Shown in pieces: positions 1 through 8,376 of a DNA stretch of 25,035 nt. The number at the start of each line of letters is the position of its first letter. Within the stretch, counting starts at the first letter, position 1. The stretch lies in NCBI GenBank assembly GCA_959606905.1, contig CAUHML010000041.1:1-25035 (forward strand), read 5' to 3'. Made by a program: the position numbers and the translations under genes. The notes below the pieces were generated by a model that saw only the letters and a list, made by a program, of their open reading frames with translations, did not search any database and was not told the DNA's origin. This DNA comes from an uncultured Bacteroides sp. (GTDB lineage Bacteria; Bacteroidota; Bacteroidia; Bacteroidales; Bacteroidaceae).

Positions 1-698
1 CTTATTGGGGAGCAAAAAAGGCTTGTGAACCTTTACATATCCAATGGAATGCTTCCAATAACAATATAAAAGTAATAAATACTACAGCAAAAGACTTGAA
101 AGGCGCAGTAGCTAAAGCTATAATTTATGACCTGAATGGAAAAGAAGTACCGGCCTACGGACAGACAAAGCAGGTCGATGTGGCAGCCAGCAATATTGCA
201 GAAGCATTTTCCTTGAATTTTAACCCTTTCGAAATTGATGATGAGAAACCAAAGGAGATAGAAGAAGAGATCGAAGAACTGACTCCGCTTCATTTTATCA
301 AGTTGGAACTGATAGATGCCAAAGGTAATCTAATCTCTGAAAACTTCTATTGGCGGAATGGTGTGAATGATCTTGATTATACATTGCTGAATACACTTCC
401 AGAGGCCGATTTGTCTTGCCGATTGGTGGATAAATCGATGTCTGACGGAAAGATGAAGATCGCTGTAAAGAACAATTCCGGGACTGTGGCTTTTGCTAAT
501 CGGGTGAGGCTTGTTAATAAGGCTACGCAAAAAAGAATACTTCCAATAATTATGTCCGATAATTATGCGACGTTGATGCCTGGTGAAGAAAAGGTTATCA
601 CTATGGAGGCAACTCCCGAACTGTTGAAAGGAGGCGTAAGTGTATTGGTGAAACAGTATGGGAAAGCAGAGAAGAACAAGCTGGATATAGCAGATTGA
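1..698 (+). CDS. GH2-family exo-glycosidase, C-terminal part (5' end outside window)
   Basis: The reading frame is open from the first base (codons start at position 3) to TGA at 696-698, so only about 231 C-terminal residues are present. The first residues, YWGAKKACEPLHIQWN, match the conserved segment after the catalytic barrel in GH2 exo-beta-glucosaminidase/beta-mannosidase-like enzymes. What follows is a chain of beta-sandwich (Ig-like) domains; the motif ENFYWRNG is typical of the terminal Ig-fold of this group. A charged Glu-rich linker (about residues 80-95 of the visible part) separates two sandwich domains. The catalytic glutamates lie upstream and cannot be checked, so substrate is open: exo-beta-glucosaminidase, beta-mannosidase or a related beta-glycosidase. 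The gene is followed after 45 bp by an esterase and then a rhamnosidase on the same strand, suggesting one operon. Confidence 0.82.
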   Translation, partial: YWGAKKACEPLHIQWNASNNNIKVINTTAKDLKGAVAKAIIYDLNGKEVPAYGQTKQVDVAASNIAEAFSLNFNPFEIDDEKPKEIEEEIEELTPLHFIKLELIDAKGNLISENFYWRNGVNDLDYTLLNTLPEADLSCRLVDKSMSDGKMKIAVKNNSGTVAFANRVRLVNKATQKRILPIIMSDNYATLMPGEEKVITMEATPELLKGGVSVLVKQYGKAEKNKLDIAD

Positions 699-743
699 TT
701 GTTGTACGGTTATCTTTATGGTTTGATTAAAAGAATAAAGAAA

Positions 744-2150
744 ATGGCTAATAGACTAAAAATGAGGATACTCTTGTTGTTATCTTTAGTTTATATAAAT
801 TGCGATTACTTACAGGCACAAACAACAATACCCCGGTTTGAAGAAGGGGAACGTGTGGTATTTGTAGGAAACAGCATTACTCACGGCGGACATTATCATT
901 CATTTATCTGGTTGTATTACATGACTCGTTTCCCGGATAAACCGATTACTATCATGAATGCCGGAATTGGTGGAGAGAGTGCGTGGGATATGAAGGATCG
1001 TTTGGACTATGATGTTTTCAACAGGAAACCAACTTATGTGACTCTAACTTTCGGTATGAACGATACCGGTTATGATATTTACATGAAAGATAATGCAAAA
1101 GAACTGTCAGAACAACGGATTGCAAAGTCATTGGAAAGCTATCGGGAAATAGAAGAACGCTTACTGGCTAAAAATAAAATAAAGAAAGTATTGATTGGTG
1201 GTTCTCCTTATGATGAGACTTCCAAGTTTAATAATTTTATATTGCGTAATAAGAATAACGCCATTTTAAAAATAATAGATGCCCAACGTACATCGGCTAA
1301 AAAGAATGGCTGGGGTTTTGTTGATTTTAACCAACCGATGCGTGAGATAAGCAGAAAAGAGCAGGAGGCAGATTCTACATTTACATTCTGCAGGATAGAT
1401 AGAATTCATCCGGATAATGACGGACAGATGGTTATGGTCTATTTGTTTCTGAAAGCACAGGGACTGGCTGGGGATGAAGTGTCATCAGTATCTATTGATG
1501 CATATCATTCATCTGTAATAACCCATAAGAACTGCAAGATTTCAAAACTGAAAAAGAACGGAGCTGATCTGACTTTTGATTATCTGGCGTATGCTCTTCC
1601 TTATCCGCTGGATTCAATTTCTAGAAGTGGCTGGGGAAATAAAAGGTCACAACGCGATGCAATGCAGTTGGTTCCATTTATGGAAGAGTTTAATCAGGAA
1701 CGTTTTCAGGTAACAAACTTAGAGAAAGGAATGTATCGGTTAACTATAGACAATCAGTTTATTGACAATCTCTCATCCGAAAAGTTGGCGAATGGTGTGA
1801 ATTTGGCAGATTACCCAAATACTCCCCAATATCAACAAGCTGCGAAAATCATGTATCTGAATGAAGAACGGTTTGAAGTGGAGAAACGTTTTAGAGAATA
1901 CTTGTGGACCGAATATTCATTCCTGAAAAAAGAAGGATTGTTGTTTGCAGACGATCAGAAGGCTATTGATAAGCTAAAAGAGTACTTACCTAAAGATGGG
2001 TTTCTCAGGATGAGCTACGACTGGTATATAAAAGCGATGAACCCCGAAATACGGGAGGTTTGGAGTAATTATATGAAGAATCTTGTTGGAACAATTTATA
2101 AAATCAATAAACCTGTCATTCATAAAGTGAGGCTGACAAGAGTTGAATAA
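744..2150 (+). CDS. SGNH/GDSL-type hydrolase (probable carbohydrate esterase), secreted
   Basis: About 468 residues. A hydrophobic signal peptide (roughly residues 8-20) probably ends near YLQA|Q. Block I is VFVGNSITHGG with nucleophile Ser44, a GNS variant of GDS. Block III is GMND (Asn106). Block V is DRIHPD, giving the Asp219/His222 pair. The oxyanion Gly of block II is plausibly in NAGIGGES. All four SGNH blocks are therefore present and an active esterase is expected, probably removing acetyl or similar acyl groups from glycans. The region after about residue 270 is not recognised as a separate domain but carries the long alpha/beta tail seen in some PUL esterases. ATG 744 was chosen because an A/G-rich stretch (taaagaaa) precedes it; ATG 762 in the same frame is possible. 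It lies between the GH2 and GH78 genes, only 9 bp before the latter. The exact ester substrate cannot be told. Confidence 0.85.
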   Translation: MANRLKMRILLLLSLVYINCDYLQAQTTIPRFEEGERVVFVGNSITHGGHYHSFIWLYYMTRFPDKPITIMNAGIGGESAWDMKDRLDYDVFNRKPTYVTLTFGMNDTGYDIYMKDNAKELSEQRIAKSLESYREIEERLLAKNKIKKVLIGGSPYDETSKFNNFILRNKNNAILKIIDAQRTSAKKNGWGFVDFNQPMREISRKEQEADSTFTFCRIDRIHPDNDGQMVMVYLFLKAQGLAGDEVSSVSIDAYHSSVITHKNCKISKLKKNGADLTFDYLAYALPYPLDSISRSGWGNKRSQRDAMQLVPFMEEFNQERFQVTNLEKGMYRLTIDNQFIDNLSSEKLANGVNLADYPNTPQYQQAAKIMYLNEERFEVEKRFREYLWTEYSFLKKEGLLFADDQKAIDKLKEYLPKDGFLRMSYDWYIKAMNPEIREVWSNYMKNLVGTIYKINKPVIHKVRLTRVE

Positions 2151-2159
2151 TAATAGAAG

Positions 2160-4841
2160 ATGAATAGAATGAAACGATTGTTATGTTTAGGTTTGATTTG
2201 TTATTTCTGTTGTCTGTCGATGATAGTATATGGAAATGAGAATACTTCGCCTTTCTATTTGGCGGAATTAAAATGTGAGAATCTTATTGATCCTTTGGGG
2301 ATTGATAATGTGACTCCTCACTTCAGTTGGAAGTTAAAGGGGGACGGCTGGAAAGGCGGGCAAACTTATTATGAAATACAGGTAGCTTCGGATAGTATTC
2401 TGTTGGTGCAGGATAAAGCAGATTTATGGAATACCAGAAAAATGAAATCCAAAACTTCGGTTATGGTACCTTATCGAGGGAAGACTTTAACTTCTCGTTC
2501 TTTGTGTTATTGGCGGGTACGTGTTTGGGATGCTAAAAAACAAGCTTCATCATGGAGTCCTGTTGCCCGTTTTGGAGTTGGCATCTTGGATCAGTCACAG
2601 ATGAAAGGAGAATATATAGGGGCTTCTGTTGAAGGTGGTAAGATTTGTGCTCCTATTCTTCGCAAGAAAGTGAAATTGACTCAGGGAGAGACTTCTTTCC
2701 TGCATGTAAATACGTTAGGTTATCACGAAATTTATATCAATGGGAGAAAGGTTGGAGAGGACGTTCTGACCCCTGCTGTATCACATTTATCTAAACGTTC
2801 ACTAATTGTTACTTATGATATTACTCCTTATTTGAGAGAAGGAGAAAATGATTTGCTTATCTGGCTGGGACAAGGTTGGTATAAAACGACGACTTTCGGA
2901 GCAGCTTATGAAGGTCCGCTGGTAAAAGCAGAATTGGATGTGTTGAGAAATGGTAAATGGGAAGTCGTTACGAAGACAGACGGATTATGGTACGGATGTG
3001 AAAGTGGCTATTCGGATACAGGTACTTGGCGTGCTTTGCAGTTTGGAGGTGAGAGGGTGGATGGAAGGATTCTTCCGCGAGATCTTTCAACACAGGCTTT
3101 AGACAAAATGAAATGGACTCCTGTTGTGAAAGTGAATGTTCCCGATCATATCGCTTCCCCTCAAATGTGTGAGATAAACAAGATACATCAGATTTTGCAG
3201 GCTGTTTCTGTAAAGAAGCTGGGTGAAAGTCTCTGGCTGGTAGATATGGGGAAGGTTCAGACCGGATGGTTTGAGATGCAAATGCCTATATTGCCGGCAG
3301 GTCATGAAGTTATTATGGAATATAGTGATAATTTGACGAAAGACGGTGAACTTGACAAGCAAGGTGAAAGTGATATTTATATATCTGGTGGTAAGCAAGG
3401 AGAATACTTCAGAAATAAATTCAATCATCACGCTTTTCGATATGTGCGCATTTCCAATCTTCCTCAAAAACCGGAAACAGGTGCTATGAAATCTCTGCAG
3501 ATTTATGGAGATTATAAACAGACCGCAACTTTTGAATGTTCGGATGCCGACTTGAATGCTATTCACCAAATGATTCAGTATACGATGAAATGTCTGACTT
3601 TTAGTGGATATATGGTAGACTGTCCGCATTTGGAACGTGCAGGATATGGTGGTGATGGAAACTCCTCAACGATGTCTTTGCAAACGATGTACGATGTAGC
3701 TCCAACATTTGAAAACTGGGTGCAAACATGGGGAGACTCCATGCGTGAAGGAGGAAGTTTGCCGCATGTTGGTCCTAATCCGGGTGCCGGTGGCGGCGGT
3801 CCGTATTGGTGCGGATTCTTTGTACAGGCTCCCTGGAGAACGTATGTCAACTATAATGATCCCCGCTTGATTGAGAAATATTATTCTCAAATGAAAGAGT
3901 GGTTTAAGTATGTTGATAAATATACAGTAGATGGTTTGCTGAAACGTTGGCCCGATACCAAATACCGTGACTGGTATTTGGGTGATTGGCTGGCACCTAT
4001 GGGAGTAGATGCAGGTAATCAGGCTTCAGTGGATTTGGTAAGTAACTGTTTTATCAGCGAATGCTTGAGCACTATGTATAAGACAGCCATAACATTAGGA
4101 AAAAGAGAAGAGGCGGAAGAGTTTGCTATGCGTAGAGAAAAACTCAACAAGTTGATTCATCAGACGTTCTACCGTGAGGATGAAGGGATCTATTCTACCG
4201 GTTCACAGTTGGATATGTGCTATCCTATGTTGGTAGGTGTTGTACCTGATTCTTTGTACAATAAAGTGAAAGAGAATGTCGTTGCCATGACCGAAGAAAA
4301 ATATAAAGGACATATTGCTGTTGGTTTGGTTGGAGTGCCTATTTTGACAGAATGGGCTGTTCGGAATAAACAAGTGGATTTCTTCTATCAAATGATGAAG
4401 AAACGTGATTATCCCGGTTATCTGTATATGATTGACCATGGTGCGACAGCGACTTGGGAATATTGGAGCGGAGAACGAAGTCGTGTGCACAATTGTTACA
4501 ATGGAATTGGTACTTGGTTTTATCAGGCTGTAGGAGGAATACGTCTTGACGAGGCTAAACCTGGATATCGTCACTTCTATGTCGATCCTCAAATTCCAAA
4601 CGGTGTGACCTGGGCAAAAGTAACGAAAGAATCACCTTATGGCACAATTGCTGTTAATTGGAAGTTGAAAGATGATAATCAGTTGAATCTTCAATTGACA
4701 GTTCCTGCCGGAACAACGGCTACAGTTTGCATCCCTAATAATGCTGTCTCATGTAAAAAGAATAAGAAGAAAGTGAGCGTTAAGGAGCAGACTGTTGATG
4801 TAGAAGCAGGGCATTATGATTTTCTATTTAATTTGAAATAG
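2160..4841 (+). CDS. GH78 alpha-L-rhamnosidase, secreted
   Basis: 893 residues, a normal length for GH78. After an N-terminal signal peptide (to about YGNE, residue 26) come an Ig-like domain (about 35-140), the jelly-roll Bac_rhamnosid_N domain (about 150-310), a second beta domain (about 330-450), the (alpha/alpha)6 catalytic barrel (about 455-800) and the C-terminal beta domain (about 805-893). The catalytic acid motif reads DCPHLERAGYGGD from Asp487, so the general-acid Glu is Glu492, aligned with DCPxxER of characterised family members. The base motif is GATATWEYW with Glu767. The enzyme should release terminal alpha-L-rhamnose from pectic rhamnogalacturonan, plant glycosides or bacterial glycans; the linkage cannot be told. 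ATG 2160 follows the esterase stop by 9 bp; ATG 2169 is an alternative. It is the last gene before a 1-kb non-coding stretch. Confidence 0.93.
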   Translation: MNRMKRLLCLGLICYFCCLSMIVYGNENTSPFYLAELKCENLIDPLGIDNVTPHFSWKLKGDGWKGGQTYYEIQVASDSILLVQDKADLWNTRKMKSKTSVMVPYRGKTLTSRSLCYWRVRVWDAKKQASSWSPVARFGVGILDQSQMKGEYIGASVEGGKICAPILRKKVKLTQGETSFLHVNTLGYHEIYINGRKVGEDVLTPAVSHLSKRSLIVTYDITPYLREGENDLLIWLGQGWYKTTTFGAAYEGPLVKAELDVLRNGKWEVVTKTDGLWYGCESGYSDTGTWRALQFGGERVDGRILPRDLSTQALDKMKWTPVVKVNVPDHIASPQMCEINKIHQILQAVSVKKLGESLWLVDMGKVQTGWFEMQMPILPAGHEVIMEYSDNLTKDGELDKQGESDIYISGGKQGEYFRNKFNHHAFRYVRISNLPQKPETGAMKSLQIYGDYKQTATFECSDADLNAIHQMIQYTMKCLTFSGYMVDCPHLERAGYGGDGNSSTMSLQTMYDVAPTFENWVQTWGDSMREGGSLPHVGPNPGAGGGGPYWCGFFVQAPWRTYVNYNDPRLIEKYYSQMKEWFKYVDKYTVDGLLKRWPDTKYRDWYLGDWLAPMGVDAGNQASVDLVSNCFISECLSTMYKTAITLGKREEAEEFAMRREKLNKLIHQTFYREDEGIYSTGSQLDMCYPMLVGVVPDSLYNKVKENVVAMTEEKYKGHIAVGLVGVPILTEWAVRNKQVDFFYQMMKKRDYPGYLYMIDHGATATWEYWSGERSRVHNCYNGIGTWFYQAVGGIRLDEAKPGYRHFYVDPQIPNGVTWAKVTKESPYGTIAVNWKLKDDNQLNLQLTVPAGTTATVCIPNNAVSCKKNKKKVSVKEQTVDVEAGHYDFLFNLK

Positions 4842-4849
4842 ATACCCTA

Positions 4850-5441
4850 CTAGAGTGTATTTATGATTTTCATTTCTCATATTCTCATTCATTAATCATA
4901 AATAGCAGAAAACTAATAGAATAGACTATGAGAAATGATTTCTAAGACGGCATTTCTCATAGTTTTTCCGTCAAATACCCCGTATTTTACCTTGTTTCTC
5001 ATACTTGTTGGATTCATTTCTCATAGTGTTTTTCCAATCAACCTATACAAGAATAAAGAAGCAACTAGTCAACGATTATCAGGGAAGTACATATTCTTCT
5101 TGTCCCATATATTGTGGGAAGGTATTCCCTATTAACAGGGAAAAGATTCTCTTATTTTGTGGGAATAAATTCTCATAATATTAGGGAACATTTTCCCATA
5201 ATATATGGGACAATCGGAACTACAGTTTATCTTCAACCAGAAAAAAGGAGAAGATAGTATTTAACTATGAGAAATACTCTGAAATACTATGAGAATAAGG
5301 TGAATTTTAAGCTAAAATAGAAGGTGTATTATGAGAAATGCCGTCTTAGAAAGTATTTCTCATAAGCTATTTATTTGATTATTTGTTGTTTATCAGTCAC
5401 CTATGAGAATATGAGAAATGAAATTTAAAAATCTTCTCTAG
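4850..5441. repeat. 592-bp diverged palindrome with heptamer ATGAGAA/TTCTCAT
   Basis: Paired blocks share one dyad axis: each pair of partner coordinates sums to 10291. The pairs are CTAGAG 4850-4855 with CTCTAG 5436-5441; 4868-4888 with 5403-5423 (21 bp, perfect); 4928-4961 with 5330-5363 (32 of 34); and 5016-5026 with 5265-5275 (11 bp, perfect). 4990-5003 with 5288-5300 also pairs, with a 1-nt slip. An inner pair, 5102-5120 with 5193-5211 (18 of 19), is offset by 22 nt, implying one indel. Sequence between blocks is also partly complementary (22 of 39 for 4889-4927 with 5364-5402). The two 34-bp blocks are themselves hairpins with 12-bp and 11-bp arms. Thirteen heptamers lie inside. Possible identities are a decayed MITE-like element, an invertible segment or a long structured RNA; none is proven. 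Confidence 0.85.
5125..5142. repeat. Small hairpin at the palindrome centre
   Basis: TTCCCT (5125-5130) and AGGGAA (5137-5142) form a 6-bp stem around ATTAAC. It lies inside the GGGAA/TTCCC-rich core (5081-5211), where this second motif replaces the ATGAGAA heptamer of the outer arms. Confidence 0.5.
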
Positions 5442-5527
5442 AGGCTGCTGAATTTTTTATTGATACATTTAAAAACGCACCGTAATAAACTAAATTATCA
5501 TTTAATTTAAGTCTGTGCAGAAACAAA

Positions 5528-5571
5528 ATTAACTTTAGGAAAATTGTCCAGTGAATGGACTTGAAGTTAAT
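5528..5571. repeat. Two-part imperfect stem-loop in GH31 leader
   Basis: Outer arms ATTAACTT (5528-5535) and AAGTTAAT (5564-5571) enclose an inner hairpin GTCCA-GTGAA-TGGAC (5546-5560). The unequal spacers between inner and outer stems mean it would be bulged as RNA. It could equally be an operator-like dyad. Confidence 0.4.
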
Positions 5572-5705
5572 CGCCTTGATTATTATTTTTATATGATTCT
5601 TTTTAAATTTCTCTTTAGTGGTTTCTTAAATTTCAAACGTTCATAGTATAAAGTTCAATAGATATAGGTAAAAAGTTAGGATTGGTGTTTGAAATTCCAC
5701 AATAT

Positions 5706-5747
5706 TCCTCCGGTCTGTTTATTCTTCTTTTATGAGTGACCGGAGGA
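5706..5747 (+). promoter_or_regulatory. 10-bp perfect inverted repeat upstream of GH31 gene
   Basis: TCCTCCGGTC (5706-5715) and GACCGGAGGA (5738-5747) are perfect inverted copies around a 22-nt pyrimidine-rich loop, 126 bp before the GH31 start. The stem is G+C rich in an otherwise AT-rich leader, so it stands out. There is no following T-run, which argues against an intrinsic terminator. A regulator-binding dyad or a leader RNA structure is more likely. Confidence 0.45.
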
Positions 5748-5873
5748 GTTGCTGGAAATCCTGTTTGACCAGAATGAAAATATGATATCATGAGGACTGT
5801 TTTCCAAGCTTTTGATAATGAAATTGCCAGACTAAAATCCGTTGGCGGAACTAATAACTAAAATAATATTTAA

Positions 5874-8018
5874 ATGAGAAAAAGAATATCGTTATTGCAA
5901 ATGGCTGTTTTCTTCTTTACGGCTCAGGTAGCTTGGGCAGGTAATATAAAAACAGAAAAAGTAACACTGGTAGGAAATGGAATTGTAGAATTTATCCCCG
6001 TAGGGTATGATGTTTCCCGTACGCCTTCATTAATTCTCTCCCATGAACCGGAAAAGAAAGGTGAAGTACCGGAAAACTGGAAATTAGTTCCTCAATTTAC
6101 GATGACTGATGGCAAGGCAAATGCCTCATTGGATGTTCCAGCCGGAACAAGTCTGTATGGAGGTGGTGAAGTGACCGGTCCGTTGCTGCGTAATGGGCAA
6201 AAGATTAAAATGTGGAATACGGATAATGGTATGTATCGGGTTGATGGTGGCTCACGTCTGTATCAAACGCATCCGTGGGTATTGGGTGTTCGTCCGGACG
6301 GGACAGCGTTTGGCGTATTGTTTGATAGTTTTTGGAAGGCTGAATTGATTACTAATTCAGATAAAATTGAATTTAATACTGAAGGAGCACCTTTTCGTAC
6401 TTATATCATAGATCGTGAATCTCCGCAAGCTGTATTAAAAGGACTTGCCGAATTGACCGGTACTATAAGTATGCCTCCCAGATGGGCAATCGGTTATCAT
6501 CAGTCTCGTTTTTCTTACGTGCCGGAAGCTAGAGTGAAAGAAGTTGCCAATACTTTTCGTGAAAAGAAGATACCGTGCGATGTAATATGGTTTGATATCA
6601 ACTATATGGATGAATTCCGTGTATTCACGATTAATAACAGGGATTTTCCCGATCCGAAGCGCATGAATAAGTATCTGCATGATAATGGATTCCATTCCGT
6701 GTATATGATAGATCCAGGCGTAAAAGTGGATGATAACTATTTTGTGTATAAAACCGGAAAAGAGCAAAATGCTTTTGTTTGTGATATCTATCGTAATGAG
6801 TTTCACGGGAAAGTATGGCCGGGTGCTTGCGCATTTCCTGACTTTACCCGTCCGGAGACGCGCACTTGGTGGTCCGGACTTTATAAAGACTTTATGGCTA
6901 ATGGAATAGATGGCATTTGGAATGATATGAATGAACCGTCTGTATTTGATGGTCCTGGGGGAACGATGCCGGAGAACAATATTCATTTAGGAGGAGGCAA
7001 TTTACCTATTGGTAGCCATTTAATGTATCATAACGCTTATGGTCGTCTGATGGTCGAAGCTTCTTATAATGGCATGATGGCTGCTAATCCAAGCAAACGT
7101 CCATTTCTTCTTTCCCGCTCCAATATTATTGGCGGACAGCGTTATGCAGCCATGTGGACGGGCGATAACGAAGCTACTTATGAACACATGAAACTTTCTG
7201 TACCGATGTCTATTACATTGGGGTTGTCCGGTCAGCCTTTCAATGGTCCGGATATAGGTGGATTTGCTGGGAATACGACTCCCGATTTGTGGGGAAACTG
7301 GTTAGGCTTCGGTGCATTTTTCCCTTTTTCCAGAGGACATGCTTCCTGTGATACAAATAACAAGGAACCGTGGGCATTTACTAAAGATATAGAAAAGGAA
7401 TCACGCATGGCATTAGAACGTCGTTACCGTTTGCTGCCTTATCTCTACACTGCTTTTCATGTGGCTCATAAAGATGGACAGCCTGTGATGGCTCCGGTTT
7501 TCTTTGCCGATCCGAAAGATGAAAGTTTGCGTGCTGAAGAGCAAGCTTTCATGTTGGGGACAGACCTGTTGATAATTCCTGCATTTGCAAAGAATCCTTC
7601 TCTACCCAAAGGAATTTGGGAAAATTTATCTTTGGTTAAAGGAGATACAAAAGGTAAATATCAGGCTAAATTAAAAGTGAGAGGTGGTTCTATTATTCCA
7701 GTAGGCAAAATAATTCAGAATGTGAATGAAAATTCATTCGACCCATTGACTTTAGTTGTTTGCCCGGATGAGGATGGCAAAGCGGAAGGCTCTTTGTATT
7801 GGGACAAAGGAGATGGATGGGGATTTCAGAAAGGAGATTATAAACAGCTAACTTTTAAAGCAGAGTTAGTAGACGGGCATCATCTTATTGTAAAAGTGAC
7901 AGAAGATAAAGGGGAAGACCAAATTGATTTTGGAATGATAAAGGTAGAAGTATTGCATGCTGGCCATACTTATAAATCTTCTGGTGATATAGCTAAAGGC
8001 ATTACAGTGAAATTGTAA
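5874..8018 (+). CDS. GH31 alpha-glycosidase (alpha-glucosidase-like), periplasmic or secreted
   Basis: 714 residues with a clear type-I signal peptide (cleavage near AWA|GN, residue 23). The order is an N-terminal beta-sandwich with the galactose-mutarotase-like GH31 N-domain (about 25-195), the TIM barrel (about 200-560) and C-terminal beta-sandwich domains (about 565-714). The barrel holds WFDINYMD, the nucleophile motif GIWNDMNEP with Asp351, and the acid/base motif MWTGDN with Asp431, followed by FNGPDIGGF. All expected catalytic residues are present, so an active retaining enzyme is predicted. GH31 includes alpha-glucosidases, alpha-xylosidases, alpha-galactosidases and others; the sequence alone does not settle which. 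ATG 5874 has only an AT-rich leader, which is usual in Bacteroides. The gene appears to be its own unit: a kilobase gap lies before it and three stem-loops after it. Confidence 0.93.
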   Translation: MRKRISLLQMAVFFFTAQVAWAGNIKTEKVTLVGNGIVEFIPVGYDVSRTPSLILSHEPEKKGEVPENWKLVPQFTMTDGKANASLDVPAGTSLYGGGEVTGPLLRNGQKIKMWNTDNGMYRVDGGSRLYQTHPWVLGVRPDGTAFGVLFDSFWKAELITNSDKIEFNTEGAPFRTYIIDRESPQAVLKGLAELTGTISMPPRWAIGYHQSRFSYVPEARVKEVANTFREKKIPCDVIWFDINYMDEFRVFTINNRDFPDPKRMNKYLHDNGFHSVYMIDPGVKVDDNYFVYKTGKEQNAFVCDIYRNEFHGKVWPGACAFPDFTRPETRTWWSGLYKDFMANGIDGIWNDMNEPSVFDGPGGTMPENNIHLGGGNLPIGSHLMYHNAYGRLMVEASYNGMMAANPSKRPFLLSRSNIIGGQRYAAMWTGDNEATYEHMKLSVPMSITLGLSGQPFNGPDIGGFAGNTTPDLWGNWLGFGAFFPFSRGHASCDTNNKEPWAFTKDIEKESRMALERRYRLLPYLYTAFHVAHKDGQPVMAPVFFADPKDESLRAEEQAFMLGTDLLIIPAFAKNPSLPKGIWENLSLVKGDTKGKYQAKLKVRGGSIIPVGKIIQNVNENSFDPLTLVVCPDEDGKAEGSLYWDKGDGWGFQKGDYKQLTFKAELVDGHHLIVKVTEDKGEDQIDFGMIKVEVLHAGHTYKSSGDIAKGITVKL

Positions 8019-8122
8019 GGGAGAATACAATAAATGAGGAGTTCGTTTATTTAACTATCTTCTTTTTGTACTGTTTAGAACTAAACTTCATCCTTATAAT
8101 CCAAATGTGATTACTAAAAATA

Positions 8123-8167
8123 GCTTCCAGTCAAAAACATCAGTAAAAAAGGTTTTTGACTGAAAGC
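8123..8167. terminator. Stem-loop 1 downstream of GH31 gene
   Basis: Arms 8123-8138 and 8152-8167 pair over 15 of 16 positions around a 13-nt A-rich loop; the core is an 11-bp perfect repeat beginning CAGTCAAAAAC. There is no U-tract straight after the stem, so it may be a 3'-protecting hairpin rather than a full terminator. Confidence 0.5.
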
Positions 8168-8178
8168 GAACCGAAAGC

Positions 8179-8209
8179 AAAAAAGAGAGATGAGTTCAGT
8201 CTCTTTTTT
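8179..8209 (+). terminator. Intrinsic terminator of GH31 gene
   Basis: AAAAAAGAGA (8179-8188) and TCTCTTTTTT (8200-8209) are perfect 10-bp inverted arms with an 11-nt loop. The 3' arm itself supplies the U-tract. The A-run on the 5' side means it could also work on the opposite strand. Confidence 0.65.
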
Positions 8210-8231
8210 AGAGCCTCTATATTCGTTTAAT

Positions 8232-8284
8232 AGAGCCTCTGTTTAAGTGAAATGCAGGCTTCGTTTCACTTAAACAGAGGCTCT
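8232..8284. terminator. 21-bp perfect stem-loop (terminator-like)
   Basis: AGAGCCTCTG... (8232-8252) and its exact inverted copy (8264-8284) form a 21-bp stem with an 11-nt loop, followed by GTTTTA. Such long perfect stems between transcription units in Bacteroides usually act as strong terminators or insulators. Confidence 0.65.
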
Positions 8285-8368
8285 GTTTTATTCACCTGAC
8301 GCGTTCTTTGACTTGTTGTAAACGAAAACTATTCATAAATAATGTGTTAGGGATTGAAGGGAAAAGTG

Positions 8369-8376
8369 TACCTTTG
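8369..8376 (+). promoter_or_regulatory. Bacteroides-type -7 box for KilA-N gene
   Basis: TACCTTTG matches the Bacteroides sigma-ABfr -7 consensus TAnnTTTG, 26 bp before the start codon. The expected -33 TTTG about 20 bp upstream is weak (GTTAG near 8346-8350), so assignment rests mainly on the -7 box and its position. Confidence 0.5.

Larger units (their letters stand above)
4842..5873. other. Gene-free region with giant palindrome and GH31 leader
   Basis: No credible coding sequence is present in these 1032 bp. Short open frames within 4935-5135 are by-products of the repeat sequence. The left 60% is the large palindrome annotated separately. The rest (5442-5873) is AT-rich and holds two stem-loops and one possible 23-codon ORF (ATG 5790 to TAA 5859-5861), which ends 12 bp before the GH31 start and has no recognisable similarity. 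No convincing TAnnTTTG/TTTG promoter pair was found; TACATTTA near 5465 is only a weak -7 candidate. Confidence 0.7.

Noticed and set aside
699..743. TTG start at 699 extending the esterase by 15 residues
   Set aside because: The extension would bury the signal peptide behind a poor start codon; ATG 744 is preceded by a purine-rich stretch and gives a normal signal sequence.
4935..5135. 66-codon plus-strand open frame within the gene-free region
   Set aside because: It lies wholly inside the left arm of the large palindrome, its hydrophobic residues come from the repeated TTTCTCAT motif, and it has no ribosome site or recognisable similarity.
4868..5423. Complete insertion sequence with terminal inverted repeats
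   Set aside because: The outer arms resemble terminal repeats, but no transposase frame lies between them and no convincing target-site duplication is present; the flanking CTAGAG/CTCTAG pair belongs to the same dyad.
5790..5861. 23-codon ORF just before the GH31 gene
   Set aside because: It has a start and stop 12 bp before GH31 and could be a leader peptide, but it has no recognisable motif, no ribosome site and no upstream frame that would show a decayed gene.
8123..8284. CRISPR-like repeat array
   Set aside because: The repeats are inverted stem-loops of different sequence, not equal direct repeats with spacers; only the nonamer AGAGCCTCT recurs directly, twice.
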